Positions 1 to 8,203 of a stretch of DNA of 15,565 nt are shown piece after piece (the stretch's first letter is position 1; each line of letters opens with the position of its first letter). The stretch is taken from positions 1-15,565 of the forward strand of contig MU266771.1 in the NCBI GenBank assembly GCA_021014945.1, written 5' to 3'. The notes below the pieces were generated by a model. That model was not told the origin of the DNA and made no database searches. It worked only from the letters and a program-made list of their open reading frames with translations. The DNA is from Leucogyrophana mollusca. Lineage: Eukaryota; Basidiomycota; Agaricomycetes; Boletales. The translations under genes were made by a program, and so were the position numbers.

Positions 1-1
1 C

Positions 2-1189
2 ATCAAGCTACTAGCTTGCAAGGCTCCAATATTGAAGCCCATAGACCCCAGATGGTTAATACCCATCTGGTTGATTTGTGACGCTTCTATCTCTGGGATA
101 GGAGCCCTGTACGGCCAGGGGCCGGACTGGAAGACATACAGGCCCACGGGCTTCATGTCTAAAAAATTCTCAGACGCACAGCATCACTATGCTGTGCACG
201 AGAGGGAGGCGTTAGCCATCCTCGAAGCCCTCCTCAAGTGGGAGGACAAGCTTCTTGGCTATAAGTTCTGTATAGTTACGGATCATAAAGCCCTCGAGTT
301 CTTCAAGACTCAGAAGAAGCTATCGAGTCGTCAGACTCGATGGATGGAGTACTTTGCTCGCTTCGACGCAGACATAGTCTACGTCAAGGGCGAAGAAAAC
401 ATCGTAGCCGATGCATTATCTCGATACTTCGAGAATGACACCCCTGAGGACAGGTGTCCCCCTCATGAGGTTGCAAGCGCGGATGTGCGCCTAGACCCCG
501 AAGGGGATGACCTCCCGTTTGGGAGGATGGTCGAGCTCAGGGCTCAACGAGTGGAAGATACCACTCGGCGCACGTCTCGACGCCTTCGTGAGAAGGTCAA
601 GCCACGCCAAGTGGAGGCCGCCAAAATGGCAGCCCACGCCAAAGCAGGTAGAGAAGAGACGTCATCGTCCCAGGACGATGACGACCCCACTCTACTCGAG
701 TCGGCGGGAGACGGATTGCCTCTTAGGCAGCACGTCGAAAAGACGGATAAGTTCCTGCGCGACGTGCGCGCAGGATACGCGGGAGACCACGTATTCTCCA
801 AGGTAATGGAGAAGCCGGGAGAACACCCCGCCTTCACTCTACATGAAGGATACCTCTATATGAAGAATAGAGGTGGAGAAGAGGTACTCTGCGTACCCAA
901 CTCCACCAGCGACGGCAAGTCCATCGCTGGCATAATAATAGACCAAGCACACACGATGCTTGGTCACTTCAGCGCACACAAAACTGCCGACTATATTTGT
1001 TGGTGGTACTGGTGGCCGAAGCTAGGAAAGGATGTCAACAAATTCTGCAGGTCCTGCAGAATTTGTCAAACAACGAAGAGTAGCACGCAGCTACCGTCAG
1101 GCTTGCTTCACAGCATGCCTGTACCTAAACGACCCTGTGGGTCTATAGGTATGGACTTCGTGGGCCCATTCCCCGAGTCAGGGGCATGA
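2..1189 (+). pseudogene. pol: gypsy pol segment: RT end, RNase H, integrase zinc domain
   Basis: The frame is open from base 2, so this is an internal piece of pol. RNase H is recognisable from the first aspartate in CDASISGIGALYG, the glutamate region HEREALAILEALLKWEDKL, the second aspartate in VTDHKALEFF and the last in ADALSRYF. A linker rich in Asp, Glu, Arg and Lys follows. The integrase zinc-binding domain then appears with its two histidines around HTMLGH and its cysteines in CRSCRIC. The segment ends just after the first integrase catalytic aspartate (GMDFVGPFP). Translation stops at 1187-1189 because of one extra G in the GGGG run at 1181-1184: removing one base joins it to the next segment without a gap. 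This is family-typical basidiomycete chromovirus sequence, and the enzyme would copy and integrate the element. Confidence 0.92.
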
Positions 1190-1740
1190 CTACCTGTGGG
1201 TAGTCATCTGCCGCCTAACGTCCATGGTACACTTGGTACCAGTGAACACCACCGTGAAAGCCTCCGAGCTTTCATGGATGTATGTTCGGGAGATCGTGCG
1301 GCTGCACGGCCTCCCTGAGTCCATTGTCTCTGACAGGGACTCCAAGTTCATGTCCAAATTTTGGCGTGCAGTACATCGACTCATGAGCACAAAGCTCCTG
1401 ATGTCAACGTTGTTTCACCCGCAGACGGATGGCACGTCAGAAAGATCTATAAGATCTATAGGACAGCTCCTAAGAGCTATGGTCAAGCCTGACCAGACCG
1501 ACTGGGTCGAGAAAATCCCAATGGTCGAGTTTGCTATAAACTTGAACATTAGCGCATCCACTGGATTCGCGCCCTTCGAACTGAACTACGGCTATATGCC
1601 TACGTTCATCCGAGGAATAATCCCTGACGACAAGACTGCACTTCATACAAAGAGCTTTGGACAATCTCTCGATGGCGCATGACGCCATCATAGACACTTC
1701 AGGACACCCTCTGGGGGACCCTATAAGGCTCTACTTCTCG
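1185..1740 (+). pseudogene. pol: gypsy integrase catalytic core
   Basis: This is the frame-shifted continuation of the integrase. Reading from CAT at 1185 gives HDYLWVV, the usual continuation of the core after the first Asp. The second catalytic Asp is in VSDRDSKF and the Glu in GTSERSIRSIGQLL, so the DDE triad is present although split across the frameshift. The frame closes at 1682, but a second shift lets coding resume at 1672 as MAHDAIID, a stretch expected downstream of the core. Similarity fades at about 1698 and a stop follows at 1738-1740. The sequence then enters the unrelated insert. The missing piece, roughly 40 residues of the C-terminal domain, is found neither in the insert nor beyond it. 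Confidence 0.88.
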
Positions 1741-2369
1741 TGGTAAGAGAAAAGCCTTAAAGGGTCTCTACCCTGTGGTTGGACCACAGGTTTTGGCCTA
1801 TAGAGTGGGCCAAAAAGTGAATAGGGGCCCACAGGGGCCCAAAAGGACCAGCCAGTATTGGCCCATTGTCCCACCGGTTTGTGGGTCCATTTAATTGGCC
1901 CATTTTTGTGGGACAACATGGGGTACTTCAGGTCGACCCAGTGGGCCAATATGCAAATGGGTTCAGCTAAATTAAATTATCAAATAAATAAAAATAGCAG
2001 TAAATAATCATGAATAGATAGTGACAATAGGATACATCCGAAAGTGCTAGTGAAAGGCTAGTCGAGACTCGTAAATGGTGTGTAGTGACTCCATAGATTA
2101 GTAATCAGTTATAATGAACTAACAAATACTAGTAAACACTAGTAAACACCGCTTTCATCAATAATTGCTTATAATGGACTAACAAACACTAACAAACACT
2201 AATAAACACCGCTGCTATTAATGATTGTAGTACACACACTGGTGAACACTGGTAAATGGCTTATAGTGATCACTTTTATTAGTAGTTGCTTATAACAGTC
2301 TAACACCCACCAGTACATCAATTTTAGTGGCCGCTGTTATCAGTAGCTGTTTATACAAACAGTTGTCAC
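1699..2369. other. non-coding insert within integrase
   Basis: About 670 bases separate the integrase core from its C-terminal segment and do not translate as integrase in any frame. The left half (about 1806-1949) holds six copies of a GGCCCA/TGGGCC word in both orientations plus an 8-bp hairpin at 1772-1790. The right half is an AT-rich tandem array. I saw no transposase, LTR termini or target-site duplication, so the insert could be a MITE or LTR remnant, or a sequence replacement rather than a clean insertion. Confidence 0.6.
2048..2350. repeat. 60-bp degenerate tandem array (~5 units)
   Basis: Units start near 2049, 2109, 2169, 2229 and 2289. Each holds words such as TTATAATGGACTAACAAAC, CACTAGTAAACACCGC and an AGTAGTTGC-like end. 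The closest units (2109 and 2169) differ at only a few places, while the outer ones are more diverged. The array lies inside the insert that splits the integrase and carries stops in all frames, so it is not protein-coding. Confidence 0.75.
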
Positions 2370-2790
2370 AACACTACCGAAGTTTATAGGGCCTTTCAAG
2401 GTCCTTGAGTGTCATCACGACACTTTGAACTACGTCCTTGAACTCCCGCAGGAGTTAAAGGACAGGCGTGTAGTGCCAACGTTCCACGTTGGACTACTGC
2501 GCCGACACGAGCCGAATGATGACTCGTTGTTCCCACGCAGGGACACCAAGCTCTTCTATGACTTTGGCGTCAACGACGAGGCCGAATGGCTTGTCGACGA
2601 GATTACCGCCCACAAGTGGGACGGTAATCGCATTGAGTTCTTCGTCAAGTGGAATCTTGGAGATTGCACTTGGGAGCCCTACACTGAGTGTAAGGAGCTC
2701 GAAGCTCTAGATAATTATCTAGAGCTTGCCGGCGTGCGTAGCTGGAAACAGCTACCACACGCTGACACGCATCGATGCGCCCGTCGTTGA
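2347..2790 (+). pseudogene. pol: gypsy integrase C-terminus with chromodomain
   Basis: The frame is open from 2347 and recognisable from about 2374 (LPKFIGPFKVLE), the SH3-like end of the integrase C-terminal domain. It runs through VVPTFHVGLLRRH and into a chromodomain: EWLVDEITAHKW, the beta-strand FFVKWNLGDCTWEP and the helix ELEALDNYLELAGV. In chromoviruses this module binds histone marks and steers integration into heterochromatin. No start codon is expected, because this is the tail of the polyprotein cut off by the insert. The frame ends at TGA 2788-2790. The DNA encoding the last 70 residues contains several perfect inverted repeats. Confidence 0.9.
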
Positions 2791-2966
2791 CAGGCGCGCC
2801 CATACGCGCCCTTCAAAGAAGGACGCGTACTTGTAAGTGATTGATCACTTACAAGCCCAGGTCGGGCGGTGGAAATAGAGCTACCCTTATTGGGGTAGCC
2901 CTCGTACCTGAAGTACGATCTTATCATTAATGATAAGATAGAACCTCCGAGTGAGGTGACTCGGAG
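2601..2966. repeat. string of ten perfect inverted repeats
   Basis: The inverted repeats lie almost end to end: 2601-2629 (13 pairs with one bulge), 2702-2727 (26-bp perfect palindrome), 2738-2755 (7-bp arms, GAAA loop), 2768-2779 (12-bp palindrome), 2793-2810, 2830-2855 (11-12 bp arms), 2880-2899 (7), 2902-2918 (6), 2918-2939 (22-bp palindrome) and 2945-2966 (8). The first three lie in the chromodomain frame, the fourth at its very end, and the rest between the stop codon and the purine tract. Confidence 0.9.
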
Positions 2967-2989
2967 CCCTCGCAAGCTGTCCGACATGG

Positions 2990-3012
2990 TGGGGAACCTG
3001 GGGGGAACACAT
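2990..3012 (+). other. putative polypurine tract of the chromovirus
   Basis: A G-rich purine stretch (GGTGGGGAACCTGGGGGGAA) lies 200 bases after the pol stop, directly before a TGTAATC sequence that would open the 3' LTR. Position and composition fit the plus-strand primer of an LTR element. No second LTR is available to confirm the boundary. Confidence 0.5.
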
Positions 3013-3704
3013 TGTAATCTGTGCAAGGCTTTAATGCCTGGTCAAACATAGAGGGAACAAATCGTACAAATTTAAGAAATTGAAAAACACTCAACATACA
3101 ATCTAAAGAAAGTAAAAGTAAGTTTTGAGGAAGTTTCATGTACAATTGATGTACAATCGAGTACAGATCTACAACAGATCAAGATCAAAAAGAAAACAAC
3201 AGATGCATGGGTTCAGAAGGTCTCACAGCTATAATTGGTTCTGGTATATATAAGCGTGGAATGCACGACCCACAGTGGCAGCTGTGCGCTGCCCAACAAG
3301 CTCGAAAGCTCTCGAAAGTTTGTTTCACTGTTGTGCTTGGCACAGGCTGGCGTCACATGCTTTGCATGCACTTATAAGCAGCAACATGTTTCTCACACCC
3401 CAAACTCCCCACTCAATGTCCTTGCCTTGGATAACAGCCACTAACATCATGTCCGTCAATATACCTCAAAATCCGTGCAGCAATATCACCGATTGGCTTG
3501 AACGTTCCTCCATAGTCGGTATTCTTCCATTTTTTCTGTGGCTTGGACTGAAGTCAATAAAAGACCAACATCATTGGATTCTGCAGAAGCTGTGATACAA
3601 GTTGGAGCACCTATCACACAATCCCAGAACCAAAATATTTGTGTTTTCCAACTATATCTAGGATCGGATGCCTAAGCTACCACCCACGTGGCCTCTACAC
3701 CCAG
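3013..3704. other. candidate gypsy 3' LTR and intergenic DNA
   Basis: No gene is supported here. The left part may be the 3' LTR of the preceding element, opening with TGTAATCTGTGC at 3013. A TATA-type sequence (TATATATAAG) sits at 3245-3254. Short direct echoes occur (TGTACAAT twice at 3138-3156, CTCGAAAG twice near 3301-3318). I could not locate the LTR right end or a target duplication. The last ~100 bases are the 3' flank of the minus-strand gene ending at 3705. Confidence 0.4.
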
Positions 3705-4239
3705 TCACTTGGTCTCCTCTGCAGTCAGATCCACCACTGTATCAACCTCGTCAGGGCATAGAATCTTTGCGCATCCATGCATTTCAAAGACTCTCTCAGT
3801 CATTACCAACCCGCAATTACAGCTTTTGAACATCTTCTTGAATTGATTGACAGGCAGTCCTGGACGTTGCCAAGAATCGAGCTGCATCAAAAGGTCCCAT
3901 GAGGAAGGTTCCTCAGCCTTGCGTGGTGCAGCAGACACCGGAATGGAGGGAGCATCCTTGGCAGCTACAACTCTAATCAAATACGCGCCATCATGCCGCA
4001 AAAAGGAACTCACATCGAACACCTGTATCACTATGGCGGGCCTTTTTCTTCTGCCTCATAGCCTGCAAATCCTCTGCCGTTTCACATGAAGACTTGGTTG
4101 AATTTACCTGAGTATGCTCTGGATAAAATTATCAGAACGGTTATGGTCACCGAAATCGCGATATTCACAACTCACTGCTAGAACCCCCCGCTTTATTGCG
4201 AGATGCGCATGACTGCGGCTTGCTTGTTTTGTCGGACAT
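3705..4239 (-). CDS. small host protein, three exons, C-terminal Cys/His motif
   Basis: The spliced model is exon 1 4239-4176, exon 2 4118-4014 and exon 3 3964-3705, giving 429 nt and 142 residues. Introns are 57 and 49 bp. Both open with GTGAGT; the first ends TATCCAG after a CTGAT branch-like motif, the second ends GTTGTAG. Both splice in phase 1, so the frame is kept across all three exons without a stop. The protein starts MSDKTSKPQS, has a basic patch (MRQKKKAR), a Trp-containing middle (SSWDLLMQLDSWQRP) and a C-terminal CNCGLVMTERVFEMHGC motif followed by an acidic DTVVDLTAEE tail. The C-x-C...H-x-C spacing suggests a small metal-binding or interaction module. From memory, similar tails occur in uncharacterised agaricomycete proteins; the function is unknown. 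The start is the first ATG in the joined frame, about 70 bases below a TATA box. It is divergent from the gene at 4685. Confidence 0.75.
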
Positions 4240-4684
4240 GATGAGAGGATGAAGGATGCCAACAACAAAAAAGCAGTGACTTGGGACACACCAAGAATTC
4301 AGTCCTCATTATTTATACTGTTCCTCGTCAAGCTTGAGTGACATGCGAGTGGGTTGCATGCACACTTCAACTTGTTTGTTTTCAACTTATTTCCATCTAG
4401 TTTCAACTAATTTCCATCTAATTTCAAACTTATTTCCGTGTTGTTCCTGATTTGCTGTACGGCGTATTTAATTATCTTGTATATGATCGCAACTTATGTT
4501 GTGCATTTGGTTTGCTTTCTACTTTCCGTTGGTGTATTTTAAGTTCATTTGGAGTTCTTCTAACTGCTCAGCCCCATGACATCTGTTGGTATATAAACAG
4601 CAAAACGTATTTAACTTGGAAACCATCGCTGGTCCTTGAAAAATCCCCGTACACCAACTCGCACCCTTGTCCTCTCACTGAAAC
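4240..4684. promoter_or_regulatory. divergent promoter region with two TATA boxes
   Basis: This 445-base gap separates two divergently transcribed spliced genes. A minus-strand TATAAATA lies at 4317-4310, about 71 bases before the ATG at 4239. A plus-strand TATATAAA lies at 4590-4597, about 88 bases before the ATG at 4685. Both distances suit fungal core promoters. The middle (4376-4436) holds three imperfect TTTCAACTTATTTCC/TTTCCATCT direct repeats of unknown role. The longer plus-strand open frame at 4452-5012 crosses the proposed start and first intron, so it is treated as chance. Confidence 0.6.
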
Positions 4685-6127
4685 ATGCCTGACGATGAAA
4701 ACAATCCGCCAACAACCACCAGCCGACAGCAGCGCGAGAGTGCACTTCAGTTGGGCCCTCGAAAGAAACCGTATGGTCACTTTGACCTGTAAAGTGTGTG
4801 TGTTACTGATTGGAATGGCACATCCAAGGTGCCATTTCAATCCCCTGGTTCATTATGGTCGGCACTTGGGACGTACAGTACATGCCTTGTGCAACGTTCA
4901 AGCCCTGATCACGAACGGCATCTTGCGTTTAGGAGAGCTGGCTGACGAGCTGGAGGAATCTTTCACTGTGGAGTCCGTCAGTTTATGGCTCCAATATTTT
5001 TGTCTTTGCTAACCACTTGGCAGGGAACGCTGGGAGCACTGTGTCTTTTGAAGTTTACTGCAAATGGTTCCTGGCCTCAAAGAGCACCTCATGACTGGCA
5101 ATGCAGAAGGCACTGTGGCTATTGCTGAATTAGTGCGTAGTAGCATGTGTTGATATCTGTGACTAACATTTTGTCAGGTTCAAAAAGGTGCCGCCAGTGC
5201 AAGATCAGACGACACGAAAAGTCTCAAGAGCGCGGTTATTGATTGGATTACGCCCCGAGGACAGTCACTTCAGCCGCCCTTAGCTTGTAATGTCAAAATC
5301 AACCGGGGATTTCACCACAAACACACAGGGGCGCTGCTTTGCCCAGCAGGCCTTGACTGGGCTAATAACAAGTGCATGGTGCAAACTGTTCTCGAGAAGT
5401 CCTGTCAAGATAACTCTCTACCAGAATCAGAGCAAAGTTATGTAGTGGCAAAATGACGGTGTCCGGCGACCAATGGCCCATCTTCCTTTATCTTGGTTAC
5501 AACTATGACCCAGAAGATCCTTGGAATGGCCTTCTGTGAAGTTCTATTCTGGTATCTGTGAGTGGCTCCCGTCTTGGTTGTAACCCTAAGCTTTGATTGC
5601 GTGAAAGGCATTCAAGCACATTTTCACATCCCCAAGCTCAGTTGATAAGGAGCCCAAGGCTACAAGATCAGGAAATGCTCGAATCCACAGAATGACGTGT
5701 GTGACTACAGCTTCAATCACCTACGTTGCTACTTAAGTGAGTTTTACTGGCGCTCCACGTCCTCGAGGGGGCACTCAGTTTGCAATTCGCTAGGTTTGCT
5801 TTGCTCTAAGCTCATTGCCAGTCTTTTCTCGAACTGACACTGTCACCGACTCTGAACGATTCTATAACACTCTGCAAGATCTATTGGAAGACCCAGAAGA
5901 GAAGGAAGAAGTTGACCAGCTCCTGGTCTGGTGGAATCGGTATGTTCACTTTTCTGCGCTTAAGTCCTTTTCTGTACTTTAGGTGTGGCTCTAGGCAGGT
6001 ATTCCCCTCGTACTTGTCAAGCCAGTGTGCTCCAGTGAAGGACAGTGCCTTGGCTAGAATTAAGGAAAGGCGGGTCGCTTTGAGAAACACCACCCCAGGT
6101 TCGAGCAACCACAGTACTGCAGCATAA
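4685..6127 (+). pseudogene. eight-exon DUF6698-like gene with three premature stops
   Basis: Exons are 4685-4788, 4829-4972, 5024-5132, 5178-5371, 5425-5557, 5608-5736, 5794-5939 and 5995-6127: 1092 nt, or 364 codons, with phase kept at all seven junctions. Introns are 40-57 bp; several have CTAAC branch motifs. The product begins MPDDENNPPTTT. It has conserved-looking blocks LVHYGRHLGRTVHALCNVQ, VIDWITPRGQSLQPPLA, GDQWPIFLYLGYNYDPEDPW, PSSVDKEPKATRSGNARIH, RTDTVTDSERFYN and WWNRQVFPSY. From memory these match the uncharacterised agaricomycete DUF6698 family; this was not checked by search. Stops interrupt the frame at 5049-5051 (TGA), 5537-5539 (TGA) and 5734-5736 (TAA, last codon of exon 6). 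Each is one C-to-T change from CGA or CAA. The second intron's donor (GTCCGT) is also poor. It is probably a recently dead copy. Function unknown. Confidence 0.78.
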
Positions 6128-6785
6128 TCTATGATGTAGAGTGGATCTTAATTCCAACAGCTAATGAATATTTATGCCCTTGCCACTCATCCGTTGTTGT
6201 TGTTGTTGTTGTCACCATCATTGAGACAGTCACCTGCGACCTATGATATCTCCAAATGTCCGAGCTCAGGCACATCAATATCAGCGTGCTCGTCGCGATA
6301 GCTTAGTGCCACTATTCAATAGACCTGATCAAGACCGTCAGACAGACAGCCACTGTTCTGCGATGGTTGCTCTGCTGTAACCATACTGAAGGATCTTGTC
6401 AAGACGATCAGCGAGTAAGCCCCGGCGCACCCCCATCAGACTGTTAATTGGTTATCAGGCCATGCACCCAGTTAGACATTATCAGAAACGGCCTTCTTTC
6501 ACCAACGACAAGGGCATATCCTTCTGGCAAGGTTTTAGCACTCTGTGGCACTTGGTAAGGTGGTGCAAGCCTCACACAAGGCATCCCACTCTTTCTCACT
6601 TTGTAGAATAGAGCAACGCCATCATTGAATACAAAGGTAGCTACTACGTTTCAAAATATATACCAGCAAGATAATATCAGGCACTTCAGCGGTCACACAT
6701 TTTTCAGATGATGAATTGTCTTGAATTATGCTCCCCAAACATGATGATAGACCTTGTAGTCTCTGCAAAGTGCCTCGTGTCAGAC
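6128..6785. other. intergenic, with a possible small spliced fragment
   Basis: A (GTT)n microsatellite lies at 6193-6212. Between about 6300 and 6650 there are intron-like intervals on the plus strand. One opens GTAAGC near 6415 and closes TTATCAG at 6460; another opens GTAAGG at 6554 and closes TTTGTAG at 6606. They flank a short open exon reading HPVRHYQKRPSFTNDKG. I cannot extend this into a credible gene or name it. The rest shows nothing I recognise. Confidence 0.3.
6193..6212. repeat. (GTT)n microsatellite
   Basis: Six and two-thirds uninterrupted copies of the trinucleotide GTT, a simple repeat in non-coding DNA 3' of the DUF6698-like pseudogene. Confidence 0.95.
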
Positions 6786-7133
6786 CTAGGTGTCTTGGAG
6801 TGGTTGTAAGAATAAGTGTATATATATGACTGTCATATCCTCACTGTTTCGCTGATGCATTGGATCGACCTCCAGGAATTGGTCATGCATTGACCAAATA
6901 TAGACAACATCCTCGTCGTTGTCATTGTCATAGTTGTTTGCGGCTTTGACAGTCAACTCCTCGTTGGTCTCGTATTGAGGACCTTTGAGGGGCTGTTCAA
7001 CAGAAGCCTTGTTCTGAGGCTCTTCCCCAGCCTCTGATTGGGGAAGTTCAAGCACTTCATGTGCCTCAAGGTCAGTGTCGAGCTGACTCTCTTGTCCACT
7101 GTTGTCCTTGACGACTTGAGCAGTGAACAATCA
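6786..7133 (-). pseudogene. pol: pol N-terminus (pre-protease linker) fragment
   Basis: This frame follows the gag stop codon (TGA at 7133-7131) with no shift, so gag and pol would be one polyprotein if that stop were read through or were a mutation. It encodes an acidic linker (GPQYETNEELTVKAANNYDNDNDED) of the kind that precedes protease in basidiomycete gypsy elements. No protease Asp-Ser/Thr-Gly motif is reached before the frame ends, showing truncation. About 115 residues remain. There is no independent start codon: the first codon after the stop is TTG. Confidence 0.6.
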
Positions 7134-8203
7134 CTGCTGGCCCGACTGTTTGGTAGGGCAGTTGGGCGCAATGTGCCCAGGCTTGTGGCAGATAAAGCAC
7201 ATCAAGTGGGCATGCTCATTGTTACCATGCTTGTGGTCAGCAGCCTTGGTAGGCTGCTTACCTTCATCGTATGGCCTCTGCTGGTTGCTGCCCCTTGGTG
7301 GTCCAGCAGGGCCCGAACGGTTATTTGTTGAGTGCCCCTTGTTATGAGGATGCTCACCTTGATCACCATGCCTGACAATCTTAAACCTTTGGTGTCCCTT
7401 GTGGGATGCATCATTCCTCTTCTTGGAGGATCCATACCCCTTGGGGCTGGAGGACGATGAGGGTTGAGTGTATCCACTCTGCCTTGTTGTTGTTACCTGG
7501 CGTTGATGGTGCTCTACAAAATGTAGGGCACCCTCCATACTCCTCACCTGGTTGAGTATCTCATCCATGGTGGAATACTCGGCCAAAATCCCTTGGGATT
7601 TGAGCATGTCCTCCACAAGATCATGGGGGAGTCTGTTGAGGAAACACCTACACATGATATAACCATCGGGGCATTGGACCATTCTTGCGGTTCTACACTG
7701 CAAGTTATTGCAAAACGCTTGCACTCCTCGACTACGCAAGTACCATGTCGCGAGGAATTGGTACGTGGCCCTTTGGGCCACTGCTTTTGTGATGAAGTGC
7801 TTATAAAGTGCACACAAGATGTCCTCATATGACCAGTGCCATATCTCCCTTGAGGGGGATTCTACTTCCTGAGAGAACCAGTCCTGGGCTAGCCCAGTCA
7901 GGTTCATTCCTAAGAAGTCGATGCGCCTAGCATTGTACTTGTTGCCAACCGCATGGCTAAGGTGCGACCATTGTAAGTGGGGTAGCAACCAGGCTTCCCA
8001 CTTCTCAATGTCGTCTGTGCCGTTGTAGGCTGGCGGCACAGTGGGCCTTATGCCCTGAATTTCAGGTATGTCCTCTCAAGGACCACCTATGCGCTCTTGA
8101 ATGAGGGCGCGATACCTTTGTAATTCCATCTCCTGGTACCCATTGGGTCCAGGAGAAGAGAATCAATTCCCCTCGGGGAATTCTCTGAAGGCACTACTGC
8201 GCC
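7131..8203 (-). pseudogene. gag: gypsy Gag: capsid-like region and CCHC zinc knuckle
   Basis: The longest intact block (8039 to 7131) has a retrotransposon gag domain: PPAYNGTDDIEKWEAWLLPHL, then GLAQDWFSQEV, then the helical EILNQVRSMEGALHF region. A Ser/Lys-rich basic tail ends in the zinc knuckle CFICHKPGHIAPNCP, a C-X2-C-X4-H-X4-C nucleic-acid binding motif. The same frame extends upstream through EMELQRYRALIQERIGG, interrupted by TGA at 8078-8076 and at 8165-8163, so the true gag is longer than the open block. Gag would package element RNA into virus-like particles. A frameshift near 8204-8245 separates it from the N-terminal half. Confidence 0.85.

Larger units (their letters stand above)
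1..3012 (+). mobile_element. Ty3/gypsy chromovirus, 3' half (degenerate)
   Basis: This is the 3' portion of a chromodomain-bearing Ty3/gypsy LTR retrotransposon. The order along the plus strand is the end of reverse transcriptase, RNase H, a charged linker, the integrase zinc-binding domain, the integrase DDE core, an inserted non-coding block (about 1699-2369), the integrase C-terminus with a chromodomain, a hairpin-rich 3' untranslated stretch and a purine tract near 2990-3006. The left side runs off the window, so the 5' LTR, gag, protease and most of reverse transcriptase are not visible. Two frameshifts and the insert make this copy non-autonomous. Its 3' LTR start is proposed from a TGTAATC motif at 3013 and is not confirmed by a second copy. 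Confidence 0.9.

Noticed and set aside
1187..1189. TGA in integrase as a recoded stop
   Set aside because: The downstream integrase is in another frame; an extra G in a G-run explains it, unlike the true in-frame TGAs.
2048..2350. CRISPR array
   Set aside because: Units are diverged throughout, with no constant repeat and variable spacer pattern, and the context is eukaryotic.
4452..5012. 186-aa plus-strand open frame
   Set aside because: It begins in the divergent promoter and reads through the first intron of the spliced gene. Only its last third coincides with exon 2, so the spliced model is better.
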